This document shows, one piece after another, positions 17,113-24,532 of a stretch of 64,000 nt of DNA. The first letter of the stretch is position 1. Each line of letters begins with the position of its first letter. The DNA comes from an uncultured Lachnospiraceae bacterium (GTDB taxonomy: Bacteria > Bacillota > Clostridia > Lachnospirales > Lachnospiraceae), in NCBI GenBank assembly GCA_910586355.1, contig CAJUHJ010000013.1:30911-94910 (forward strand), read 5' to 3'. The notes under the pieces are model-generated. The model saw only the letters and a program-made list of their open reading frames with translations. It was not told the origin of the DNA and did no database searches. Position numbers and translations under genes: made by a program.

Positions 17113-17139
17113 ATATTACAGATTTTTATTACATATAGT
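17113..17139 (+). promoter_or_regulatory. Candidate sigma-E (mother-cell) promoter of yqfC
   Basis: ATA (17113-17115) is separated by 16 nt from CATATAGT (17132-17139), close to the sigma-E pattern ATA-(16-18)-CATACANT. In Bacillus yqfCD are sigma-E dependent. The element ends only five bases before the yqfC ATG, which would make the mRNA nearly leaderless, so the call is tentative. Confidence 0.35.
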
Positions 17140-17144
17140 ACTAT

Positions 17145-17426
17145 ATGAGCAAAATGAATTTGGGAAAATGGAAGGAAGGTCTGGTAGAAAGCCTGGAACT
17201 TCCAAAAGATTTAATGTATGGGGCTGTATTGGTATCCATTACCGGACGGCAGGAAATGTTAATAGAGAATTATCGGGGAATTTTGGAGTATTCCCAAAAT
17301 CATATTAGTCTGCAGACAAAGACATGCAGGCTGGTTGTACGTGGGAAAAATTTGAATATCAGTTATTATACCAACGAAGAAATGAAAATTACCGGAATGA
17401 TTGATTCTTTAATCTATGAGAATTAG
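17145..17426 (+). CDS. yqfC: Sporulation protein YqfC
   Basis: A 93-residue YabP/YqfC-family protein. LELPKDLMYG near residue 18 and the beta-rich IENYRGILEY ... LVVRGKNLNISYY region match YqfC. It partners with YqfD and is required for sporulation in Bacillus; its biochemical role is unknown. There is no clear Shine-Dalgarno before the ATG at 17145, unlike almost every other gene here. Confidence 0.88.
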   Translation: MSKMNLGKWKEGLVESLELPKDLMYGAVLVSITGRQEMLIENYRGILEYSQNHISLQTKTCRLVVRGKNLNISYYTNEEMKITGMIDSLIYEN

Positions 17427-17435
17427 GAGGCAGTT

Positions 17436-18665
17436 TTGTTCCTTTCCCTAATTAAGTTTTTCCGAGGTTTTTTACTGGTGCGATTAAACGGTTATTCTCC
17501 AGAGCGTTTTTTAAATCTGTGCAGCAATCATAATATTTTAATTTGGAGTCTTTCCAATCGTGGAGATACTTATGAATTTTATATCAGCATTGCAGGTTAC
17601 CGGAAATTAAAGCCCCTTCTGAAAAAAACAAAGACAAGAATTACGATTTTAAAGCGTATCGGTTTTCCATTTTTTTTATACCGGTACCGGAAACGCAAAC
17701 TATTTTTTGCCGGAATTCTTCTTTGTTTTTGTCTGTTGTTGTATTTGACGACATTTGTCTGGCTGATTGACATTAATGGGAATTCTTCAATAACAGACGA
17801 AACAATTTTGTCTTTTTTGGAAAAAGAACATGCAACGTTTGGCAGCAAAAAACGTTCTGTCAACTGCAGCGCGCTTGAAGAAGCGCTTCGGACGAATTAT
17901 GATGATATTATCTGGGCGTCTGTGCGTTTAAGCGGTACGAAAATGACAATTGATATTCAAGAAAACTTAATTTCCAAAAAAGATTCTGAAAATAATATCC
18001 GATTGGAAGGAGCTTTTGATATTGTAGCGGATAAGCCGGCGGTGATTACATCTATTGTTACCAGAAACGGTACGCCTCTTGTCAAGACGGGCAGCGAGAT
18101 TGAGGCTGGTGATATTTTAGTAAGCAGCGAACTGGATATTTACAATGACAGCAATGAAATTGTAGATTATGTATATGTGGCGGCGGATGCGGATATTTAT
18201 GGGCAGACACAGTATACATATCAGGATTCTTTTCCTATGGAGTATAATCGGAAAGTCCGTACGGGAGAGGGAAAAAGCGCTTATAGTTTAAGTTTATTTT
18301 CCTATCAGATTCAGTTTCCATCTGCTGTAAAGAAAAAAGAACCGTTTGAATCGTATACAGAAAGCAGGCAGCTTGCGATTGCAAAGGATTATTATATTCC
18401 GATTATCTTAGAAAAAACGACTTATTATAACTGTGATTATGAAAAAGTGACTTTATCAAAAGCACAGGCAAAAGAACGCGCCCAGGAAAATTTTTTACAA
18501 TTTATGAAAAAATTAGAAGAAAGGGGTATTCAAATTACAGATAAAAATGTTATGATAGAATTTGCAGATAATACATGTCAGGTAAATGGCAAAATTACTG
18601 CGGTTGAAAAAATCGGCAGATATCAGCCTGCTGAAGAGAGGTCGACAGAACATGAGTCTGAATGA
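17436..18665 (+). CDS. yqfD: Sporulation protein YqfD
   Basis: A 409-residue stage IV sporulation-type YqfD. It has a cytoplasmic N-terminal part, one membrane segment (about residues 88-110, LFFAGILLCFCLLLYL), then an extracytoplasmic region starting IDINGNSSITDE that resembles the POTRA-like region of FtsQ. The start is TTG with AGGAGG five bases upstream. It lies 9 nt after yqfC and overlaps phoH by 14 nt. Confidence 0.9.
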   Translation: MFLSLIKFFRGFLLVRLNGYSPERFLNLCSNHNILIWSLSNRGDTYEFYISIAGYRKLKPLLKKTKTRITILKRIGFPFFLYRYRKRKLFFAGILLCFCLLLYLTTFVWLIDINGNSSITDETILSFLEKEHATFGSKKRSVNCSALEEALRTNYDDIIWASVRLSGTKMTIDIQENLISKKDSENNIRLEGAFDIVADKPAVITSIVTRNGTPLVKTGSEIEAGDILVSSELDIYNDSNEIVDYVYVAADADIYGQTQYTYQDSFPMEYNRKVRTGEGKSAYSLSLFSYQIQFPSAVKKKEPFESYTESRQLAIAKDYYIPIILEKTTYYNCDYEKVTLSKAQAKERAQENFLQFMKKLEERGIQITDKNVMIEFADNTCQVNGKITAVEKIGRYQPAEERSTEHESE

Positions 18666-19644
18666 ACAAAAACTTGATATTCCGCCGGAGCATCTCGCAA
18701 ATGTATTCGGTCAGTTTGATAGTTATATGAAAAAAATTGAAAAAGCGTTTCATGTGACTGTGATCATCCGAAATGATTCTGTAAAACTCATTGGAAACAG
18801 TACGGATATGAAAAACGCCGCAAGTGTTTTTGAGGAACTTTTAAAGCTTTCTAAGCGAGGAAATACAATTACAGAACAGAATGTGAATTATGCCATTGCG
18901 CTCGCGCTCGAAAACAGGACAGAAGCGATTGTAGAAATTGATAAGGATTGTATCTGCCATACGATACAGGGAAAACCAGTCAAACCTAAAACGCTGGGAC
19001 AAAAAGATTATGTGGATGCAATACGCAGTAAAATGATTGTATTTGGATGCGGACCGGCCGGAACGGGCAAGACATACCTTGCCATCGCAATGGCAGTCAC
19101 AGCCTTTAAAAATGATATGGTCGGACGGATTATTTTGACACGCCCTGCAATTGAAGCCGGTGAAAAACTTGGATTTTTACCAGGAGATTTACAAAGTAAA
19201 ATTGATCCATATTTAAGGCCCCTTTATGATGCGCTTTATCAGATTATGGGAGTCGAAAGCTTTATGCGCAATACCGAAAAAGGATTAATTGAAGTTGCGC
19301 CGCTTGCTTATATGCGCGGACGTACGTTAGATAACGCTTTTATTATTTTGGACGAGGCGCAGAATACAACACCGGCACAGATGAAGATGTTTTTGACCCG
19401 GATTGGGTTTGGCTCAAAAGTGGTCATTACCGGAGACGCCACACAAAAAGACTTGCCGGCTGGCACACAGTCAGGTTTGGATGTTGCACTAAAGGTACTC
19501 CGTAAGGTGGAAGATATTGGTATCTGTGAGCTGACAAGCAGTGATGTTGTGCGTCATCCGCTGGTACAAAAGATTGTAAAAGCCTATGAAGATTATGAAA
19601 ATCGTCAGGGAAAAAGGAAAACAAGACAGGCGGTTAAACGATAA
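18652..19644 (+). CDS. phoH: PhoH-like ATPase
   Basis: A 330-residue PhoH protein with an N-terminal KH-like region and a helicase-like ATPase domain. Walker A GPAGTGKT is near residue 134-141 and Walker B ILDEAQNTT near 230. RNA-related roles are suspected for the family. The ATG at 18652 follows GAGAGG. It is translationally coupled at both ends: it overlaps yqfD by 14 nt and the next gene by 1 nt (TAATG). Confidence 0.94.
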   Translation: MSLNEQKLDIPPEHLANVFGQFDSYMKKIEKAFHVTVIIRNDSVKLIGNSTDMKNAASVFEELLKLSKRGNTITEQNVNYAIALALENRTEAIVEIDKDCICHTIQGKPVKPKTLGQKDYVDAIRSKMIVFGCGPAGTGKTYLAIAMAVTAFKNDMVGRIILTRPAIEAGEKLGFLPGDLQSKIDPYLRPLYDALYQIMGVESFMRNTEKGLIEVAPLAYMRGRTLDNAFIILDEAQNTTPAQMKMFLTRIGFGSKVVITGDATQKDLPAGTQSGLDVALKVLRKVEDIGICELTSSDVVRHPLVQKIVKAYEDYENRQGKRKTRQAVKR

Positions 19645-20846
19645 TGGAAAAGAGAATGCCTTGGAAACGAGTTCAGAATTATCTCGTAATTGTAGCGCTG
19701 ACCGTGCTGTTATCTATATTTTTTGCTTACCAAAACGGTATGCTGTTAGATGGAATTATCACCTATCTGATAATAGACGCGGTTTTTTTAGCAGTTTTAT
19801 TATATATGCTTGAAAGTGGAAGGCTGTATTTACGGCTTGGAAAAAGCGGGTCAAACCGTTATGGAAGCATTGCCGTCTGCTTTGGATTGTTATGCTTTGT
19901 TGTCATAATCTGTTATTATTTACCGGAATTTACTTGTCCTGCTGAAGCGTTTGCTTTGTTTTTGGGTTTTACGGCAAATATAGAGATAGCGATTAGTTTG
20001 TCTTCGTTTTTGTGTGTGATTTTATGTACTGCTACGGGCGGGACGTTTTATGAGCTGGCTGCATATTGTATTTTGATTTTTATTGGCGCGCAGATGTCTC
20101 AGCCAATTTCTGAGAAAAGGAACCGTATCTGGGGATGTGTACTTTTAGCGTCAGTTTCGTTGTCTATACCGGAATTATTCTGCTATCTTGCTTACACAGA
20201 AAGTAAAATAAATATTTTGCTTTGGAAAGGATGTTTTACCGCCGCTTCCATTACGTTGTATTACTTTCTGGCAAAGAAGTTTTATGATAATGCAGAACAC
20301 GATCAATTGCGGGCCTATGAAAAAATTATAAAAAACGACTATCCTTTATTTCAGGATATTAAAAATTATTCGAAAGCCGAATATATACATGCGATGAAAG
20401 TTGGGACAGTTGCGCTAAAGTGCGCTGCTGAAATTGGAGCAAATGAAATGCTTGCCGCTGCCGGAGGGTTTTATTATCGCCTTGGCGTGATTGAAGGAGA
20501 ACCTTATATTGAAAATGGCGTTCGTCTGGCGGAAGAAAAGTGCTTTCCATTGGATGTGATACAGATTCTTTGGGAATACAATGGAGAACAGATGCTGCCG
20601 TCTTCAAAAGAGTCCGCTATTGTACATATGGTAGATGCCTGTGTGAAAAAAATAGAACTTTTAAGTTCACAAAAATTGTCCTCTTCATGGAATCAGGATA
20701 TGGTAATTTACCAGACGTTGAATGAGTTGTCTGCTTCTGGAATATATGATGAATCGGGCCTAAGTATGAATCAATTTTTAAAAGTCAGGGAATTATTAGT
20801 ACGTGAGGAGATTGGATATGACAATAACGATAGAAGAAGAAATTAA
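19644..20846 (+). CDS. Short, catalytically degenerate PgpH-like 7TM-HD protein
   Basis: A 400-residue membrane protein in the slot between phoH and ybeY, where Firmicutes normally carry pgpH (c-di-AMP phosphodiesterase, about 700 residues). It has roughly seven hydrophobic segments (residues about 10-215) and a C-terminal region alignable with the PgpH HD domain (IGAN, FYY, PYIEN). The large extracellular sensor domain is missing. The metal motif FYHDIGK reads FYYRLGV and the later HHG reads EYNG; only the first His (YIHAMKV) and the late Asp (VDACV) remain. It is therefore unlikely to hydrolyse c-di-AMP and may be a regulatory or structural derivative. It overlaps phoH and ybeY. Confidence 0.75.
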   Translation: MEKRMPWKRVQNYLVIVALTVLLSIFFAYQNGMLLDGIITYLIIDAVFLAVLLYMLESGRLYLRLGKSGSNRYGSIAVCFGLLCFVVIICYYLPEFTCPAEAFALFLGFTANIEIAISLSSFLCVILCTATGGTFYELAAYCILIFIGAQMSQPISEKRNRIWGCVLLASVSLSIPELFCYLAYTESKINILLWKGCFTAASITLYYFLAKKFYDNAEHDQLRAYEKIIKNDYPLFQDIKNYSKAEYIHAMKVGTVALKCAAEIGANEMLAAAGGFYYRLGVIEGEPYIENGVRLAEEKCFPLDVIQILWEYNGEQMLPSSKESAIVHMVDACVKKIELLSSQKLSSSWNQDMVIYQTLNELSASGIYDESGLSMNQFLKVRELLVREEIGYDNNDRRRN

Positions 20847-21330
20847 AGTAGATTTTGAGTTTGATTATCAAAAACTTGCAAAAGAAGTGATTCTATGCGC
20901 CCTTCAAGTTGAAAAATTTCCTTATGAGGCTGAAGTAAATCTGATTTTAACAGATAATGAATCCATTCAAGAAATGAATCATACTTACCGGAAGATAGAT
21001 AAAGTTACAGACGTCTTGTCTTTTCCTATGTTAGACCTGAAAGCGTCAGGAGATTTTATCGTAATAGGACAAGATATAGAAAACAATTTTAACCCGGATA
21101 CTGGAGAAGTCATGTTAGGGGATATTGTGATTTCTGTTCCAAAAGTCAGGGAACAGGCGGCAGAATATGGACATTCCACCGAACGTGAATTTGCCTTTTT
21201 AATCGTACATAGTATTCTGCATTTGCTTGGGTACGACCATATGACGTCCAAGGAAGCAGAATTTATGGAACATAAACAAGAGAATATCTTGAACAAAATG
21301 AATCTTTTCAGATTACAGGAGGATGAATGA
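20818..21330 (+). CDS. ybeY: Endoribonuclease YbeY
   Basis: A 170-residue YbeY, a single-strand endoribonuclease in 16S rRNA 3' maturation. The zinc motif HSILHLLGYDH is at about residues 131-141, and DVLSFPM precedes it as usual. The ATG at 20818 has GAGGAG upstream and lies inside the end of the PgpH-like gene (29-nt overlap). Confidence 0.96.
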   Translation: MTITIEEEIKVDFEFDYQKLAKEVILCALQVEKFPYEAEVNLILTDNESIQEMNHTYRKIDKVTDVLSFPMLDLKASGDFIVIGQDIENNFNPDTGEVMLGDIVISVPKVREQAAEYGHSTEREFAFLIVHSILHLLGYDHMTSKEAEFMEHKQENILNKMNLFRLQEDE

Positions 21331-22487
21331 TGAGACGCGTAAGAGATGTATTGGTTCTTTCGGCGCTTTGCCTTTTTCTGATATGCTTTGCATATGTAAA
21401 ATTAGGCTGGAGTACCGAAGGGGATACTGCACCAGAGACAGAAACGGAAACAGAAACAGAAATTGTGGCATTGATTCCAACGGAAACGCAGGAAGTGTTA
21501 GAACTTCCAACAGAAACGGAAGAAGAGGAACTTGTATTGGATACAGACAGGAATCCTTTAACGGGAGAACCAATGGATGAATCTCTGACTTCTCAAAGGC
21601 CTGTTTCTTTTATGATGGGGAACACATCAGATGCCATGCCGCAGTATGGGCTTGCGGATGCAGATGTGATTTATGAAGCTCCGGCAGAAGGCGGTTTGAC
21701 AAGATTAATGACGATTTATCAGGATTATGCCAATCTGCCGACCATTATGTCAAGCAGAAGCTGCCGTCATTATTATTGTTATTTTTCCAATGAGTTTGAA
21801 GCTATTTATGTTCACTATGGACAGGCTGTTTATGCAACAGAAATGCTGAAACGTTTTGATGATTTGAATGGTTTAGACGGAGATTTGGAAAATGTGACTT
21901 TTTTCCGTGACCGTTCCCGGAGCGCACCTCACAATGCTTATGTAAACGGTGACAGTATTGTTGCCGGAATTAAAAAAAGAGAATACCGTACAAAACACGC
22001 AGACACCTATAAGAACCGTTATAATTTTGTAGAGGAAGAACGGGAACTGGAAGGCGGCGAACCAGCTATGGTTGTAGAACCTGGCTATTCGATTAATAAG
22101 CCTTGGTTTGAATACAACGAAGATACCGGATTATATAAGAGATACCAATACAGACAGGCACATGTCGACGGTGCGACCGGAGAAGCAATTGAATTTAAAA
22201 ATATCATTTTTCAAGTATGTGACTATCAAGTGCTGCCGGATGGAAAATATCTGGATGTCAAAACAGCTTCTTATGGCGGAAAGGGAAAATATATTTCCAA
22301 TGGAAAGGCAATTGATATTGCCTGGGTAAAAGAAGTAGAAGACGGAGTAGGCACTTATTATGATATGGATGGAAATGAACTGCTTTTAAATCCTGGAAAG
22401 ACATTTGTTTGTATTGTATTAAATGACGAAGAAGACCGAATTGGGATTCATGCAACAAAAGAGGCGTTTGAGGCTTCCAGAAATTAA
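21327..22487 (+). CDS. DUF3048 (YerB-like) exported protein
   Basis: A 386-residue protein with an N-terminal membrane anchor (about residues 8-26), an acidic Thr/Glu repeat linker (TETETETETE, about 36-72) and a DUF3048 domain (from NPLTGEPMD; RPVSFMMGN, DVIYEAPAEGG, SSRSCRHYY, HNAYVN). YerB-type proteins are extracytoplasmic with unknown activity. There is no lipobox Cys. Its ATG overlaps the ybeY stop, so it ends the yqfC-ybeY run. Confidence 0.85.
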   Translation: MMRRVRDVLVLSALCLFLICFAYVKLGWSTEGDTAPETETETETEIVALIPTETQEVLELPTETEEEELVLDTDRNPLTGEPMDESLTSQRPVSFMMGNTSDAMPQYGLADADVIYEAPAEGGLTRLMTIYQDYANLPTIMSSRSCRHYYCYFSNEFEAIYVHYGQAVYATEMLKRFDDLNGLDGDLENVTFFRDRSRSAPHNAYVNGDSIVAGIKKREYRTKHADTYKNRYNFVEEERELEGGEPAMVVEPGYSINKPWFEYNEDTGLYKRYQYRQAHVDGATGEAIEFKNIIFQVCDYQVLPDGKYLDVKTASYGGKGKYISNGKAIDIAWVKEVEDGVGTYYDMDGNELLLNPGKTFVCIVLNDEEDRIGIHATKEAFEASRN

Positions 22488-22538
22488 AAAACAGGTATAA
22501 ATTTACCAAAAATGCGAATACTACGACTGGTGATGTAT

Positions 22539-22922
22539 ATGAATAAAGTCAATGGTATTCGTATTTTTTGTATTCTTACTGTGATGTTCTGCGTCTGCTG
22601 TTATCAGGTAGTATTCTGGAAAGATACGAATGAAACATTCGAAACAGAAGAGACTGAGAGTTCGGCCATTTGGGAATGGGAACCCGAGTCAGAAACACAA
22701 GAACACCTTCTTCCCGTAACTTCTACCATAGATTATAAATTTGTAATTGTGGAAGAAGGCGATTATCTGACTGTATATTATGCAGACAGAGAAACTGTAT
22801 ATGAATATACTGATATACGGTATTCTGATTTAGAGGATAACTTGCGGCAAAAAATCCGGAAAGGGTATTGTATTCAGGATGAAGCTGTATTATTTGGGTT
22901 TTTGGAAAATTACAGCAGTTAG
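22539..22922 (+). CDS. Small membrane-anchored protein, BofC C-terminal-like
   Basis: About 127 residues: a membrane segment (IRIFCILTVMFCVCCYQVVF), an acidic Glu/Thr-rich linker and a compact C-terminal domain (YKFVIVEEGDYLTVYY ... LFGFLENYSS) that resembles the C-terminal domain of BofC. BofC acts in the sigma-K checkpoint of Bacillus, which would fit the sporulation genes upstream, but the resemblance is weak. In-frame ATGs at 22512 and 22533 are alternatives; GGTGA suits 22539 best. It shares the acidic-linker design of the preceding gene. Confidence 0.55.
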   Translation: MNKVNGIRIFCILTVMFCVCCYQVVFWKDTNETFETEETESSAIWEWEPESETQEHLLPVTSTIDYKFVIVEEGDYLTVYYADRETVYEYTDIRYSDLEDNLRQKIRKGYCIQDEAVLFGFLENYSS

Positions 22923-22999
22923 AATTTAGTTCTATCTCCTCATTATGATTTCTTCAATTATGCTACTTGATATTTTGAAAAAAATGGTTTTATGAATGA

Positions 23000-23218
23000 A
23001 TTCAAAATTATTGGAATTTTATGACCGCAGTCATTAATTTTTTAATTACTGTATTTGTAATTTTTTGTTTGATTAGAACAATCAATGTGCTCGGTAACAA
23101 GCTCAGCCGTAGAGAAGAGATTGCAGCAGAACCCGTGACAAAACAATATTCTTATTGTAAAAGTGAGCTATCTATTGCGGCAATCAGATGTCCGCACTGT
23201 ACATCAGAATTGGAATAA
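23000..23218 (+). pseudogene. mscL: Remnant of mscL (mechanosensitive channel), C-terminal part only
   Basis: MTAVINFLITVFVIFCLI ... YCKSEL ... CPHCTSEL matches the second membrane helix and zinc-ribbon tail of clostridial MscL. The homology runs upstream of the ATG (NYWNF, compare NYGNF) to an in-frame TGA at 22997. The first helix, pore and periplasmic loop are missing. The ribbon's first Cys is also lost (YSYC for CPYC). No ribosome site precedes the ATG at 23021. A decayed gene is the best reading; translation of a 65-residue peptide cannot be excluded. Confidence 0.75.
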
Positions 23219-23233
23219 AAGGCCATAACATAG

Positions 23234-23262
23234 TTGAATCTTATCTTTCAATATGTTAGAAT
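23234..23262 (+). promoter_or_regulatory. Sigma-A promoter of the flavoprotein-mutSL operon
   Basis: TTGAAT (23234-23239), a 17-nt spacer and TAGAAT (23257-23262) lie about 50 nt before the TTG start of the next gene. Confidence 0.7.
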
Positions 23263-23311
23263 AACAATCGTAAACAATGAACTTCCAGAATACGGCAGAA
23301 AAGGTGACGGC

Positions 23312-24529
23312 TTGAAGAGTGTTATAGTTATCGGCGGCGGAGCGTCCGGCATGACAGCTGCAATATCTGCAGCGCGCCAAGGCGCTAGAGTGACCATTAT
23401 AGATCATATGGACAGAATTGGCAAAAAGATTTTATCCACAGGAAATGGAAAATGTAATTATACGAACCAAAAGCAGGGTGTTCGCTATTACAGGGGCGAA
23501 AACCCTGCCTTTGTATTGCCTGTTTTTTCCCAGTTTGGGTTAAAAGAAACACTTTCCTTTTTTCGGGAACTTGGTATTTATCCAAAAGAACGCGACGGCT
23601 ATTTTTATCCGGCAAGCGGACAAGCCGCTTCTGTGCTAGAAGTACTTCGTATGGAATTAAAGCGGCTTTCTGTTGAAATTCGGACCAAATGTCATTTGAC
23701 GTCAGTTCAAAAAACGAAAAAAGGATTTCTGCTTTCTACAACGTCCGGAAATTTGAACGCAGACAGCTGTATTTTTGCCTGCGGCGGCAAATCCTTTCCA
23801 AAATCGGGAAGTGATGGGAGCGCGTTTCCATATATAGAGCAGCTAGGGCATACATTTATAGATGTTGTTCCGGCTTTGGTGCAAATGAAGGCAAAGCAAT
23901 CATTTTTTAAATCTATTGCAGGAATTCGTGCAGACATTTTAATTACATTATACACCAAAAACGATTGTATCAAAGAGCGTGGGGAAGTGCAATTGACAAA
24001 CGATGGGATTTCAGGAATTCCTTCGTTTCAAGTAAGCCGTTTTGCTGCAAAAGCCTTGCGCCGCAAAGAGCGTGTATTTGCTGTTTTGGATTTTATGCCC
24101 GATTTGTCTAAGGAAGAATTGCAGCAGGAGCTCATTCGACGGTTTTTCCGTGATGATGGAAAAACCTGTGAAGAAGTGCTGATTGGATTGTTTTCCAAAA
24201 AATTAATTCCAGTGTTTTTGAAAGAAAATCAGATTTCTTTACATAAAATCGCCAAACAGGTGGATGTAATGAAACTGGAGAAATTTGCCAGTTATTTAAA
24301 AAATGTAAAAATAGATATTTTAAATACAAAAGGATTTGAATCATCCCAGGTAACTGCAGGAGGAGTCAGCACAGCAGAGTTACAGGCAGATACTTTGGAA
24401 TCAAAAATTGTACCCGGACTTTTTTTTGCCGGAGAAGTCATTGATATTGATGGTATGTGCGGCGGTTATAATCTGCAGTGGGCATGGTCATCAGGTTATG
24501 TTGCCGGAATGAATGCAGCAAGGAGATAA
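23312..24529 (+). CDS. HI0933/BaiN-like FAD-dependent oxidoreductase
   Basis: A 405-residue flavoprotein of the HI0933/YhiN family, to which BaiN belongs. The FAD-binding VIGGGASGMTAA is at the N-terminus, GNGKCNYTN near residue 45 and the C-terminal GEVIDIDGMCGGYNLQWAWSSG signature is present. The substrate is unknown; bile-acid reduction is reported for some relatives but cannot be assumed. The start is TTG at 23312 with AAGGTG five bases upstream; the upstream extension would run into the promoter. Confidence 0.88.
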   Translation: MKSVIVIGGGASGMTAAISAARQGARVTIIDHMDRIGKKILSTGNGKCNYTNQKQGVRYYRGENPAFVLPVFSQFGLKETLSFFRELGIYPKERDGYFYPASGQAASVLEVLRMELKRLSVEIRTKCHLTSVQKTKKGFLLSTTSGNLNADSCIFACGGKSFPKSGSDGSAFPYIEQLGHTFIDVVPALVQMKAKQSFFKSIAGIRADILITLYTKNDCIKERGEVQLTNDGISGIPSFQVSRFAAKALRRKERVFAVLDFMPDLSKEELQQELIRRFFRDDGKTCEEVLIGLFSKKLIPVFLKENQISLHKIAKQVDVMKLEKFASYLKNVKIDILNTKGFESSQVTAGGVSTAELQADTLESKIVPGLFFAGEVIDIDGMCGGYNLQWAWSSGYVAGMNAARR

Positions 24530-24532
24530 TAT

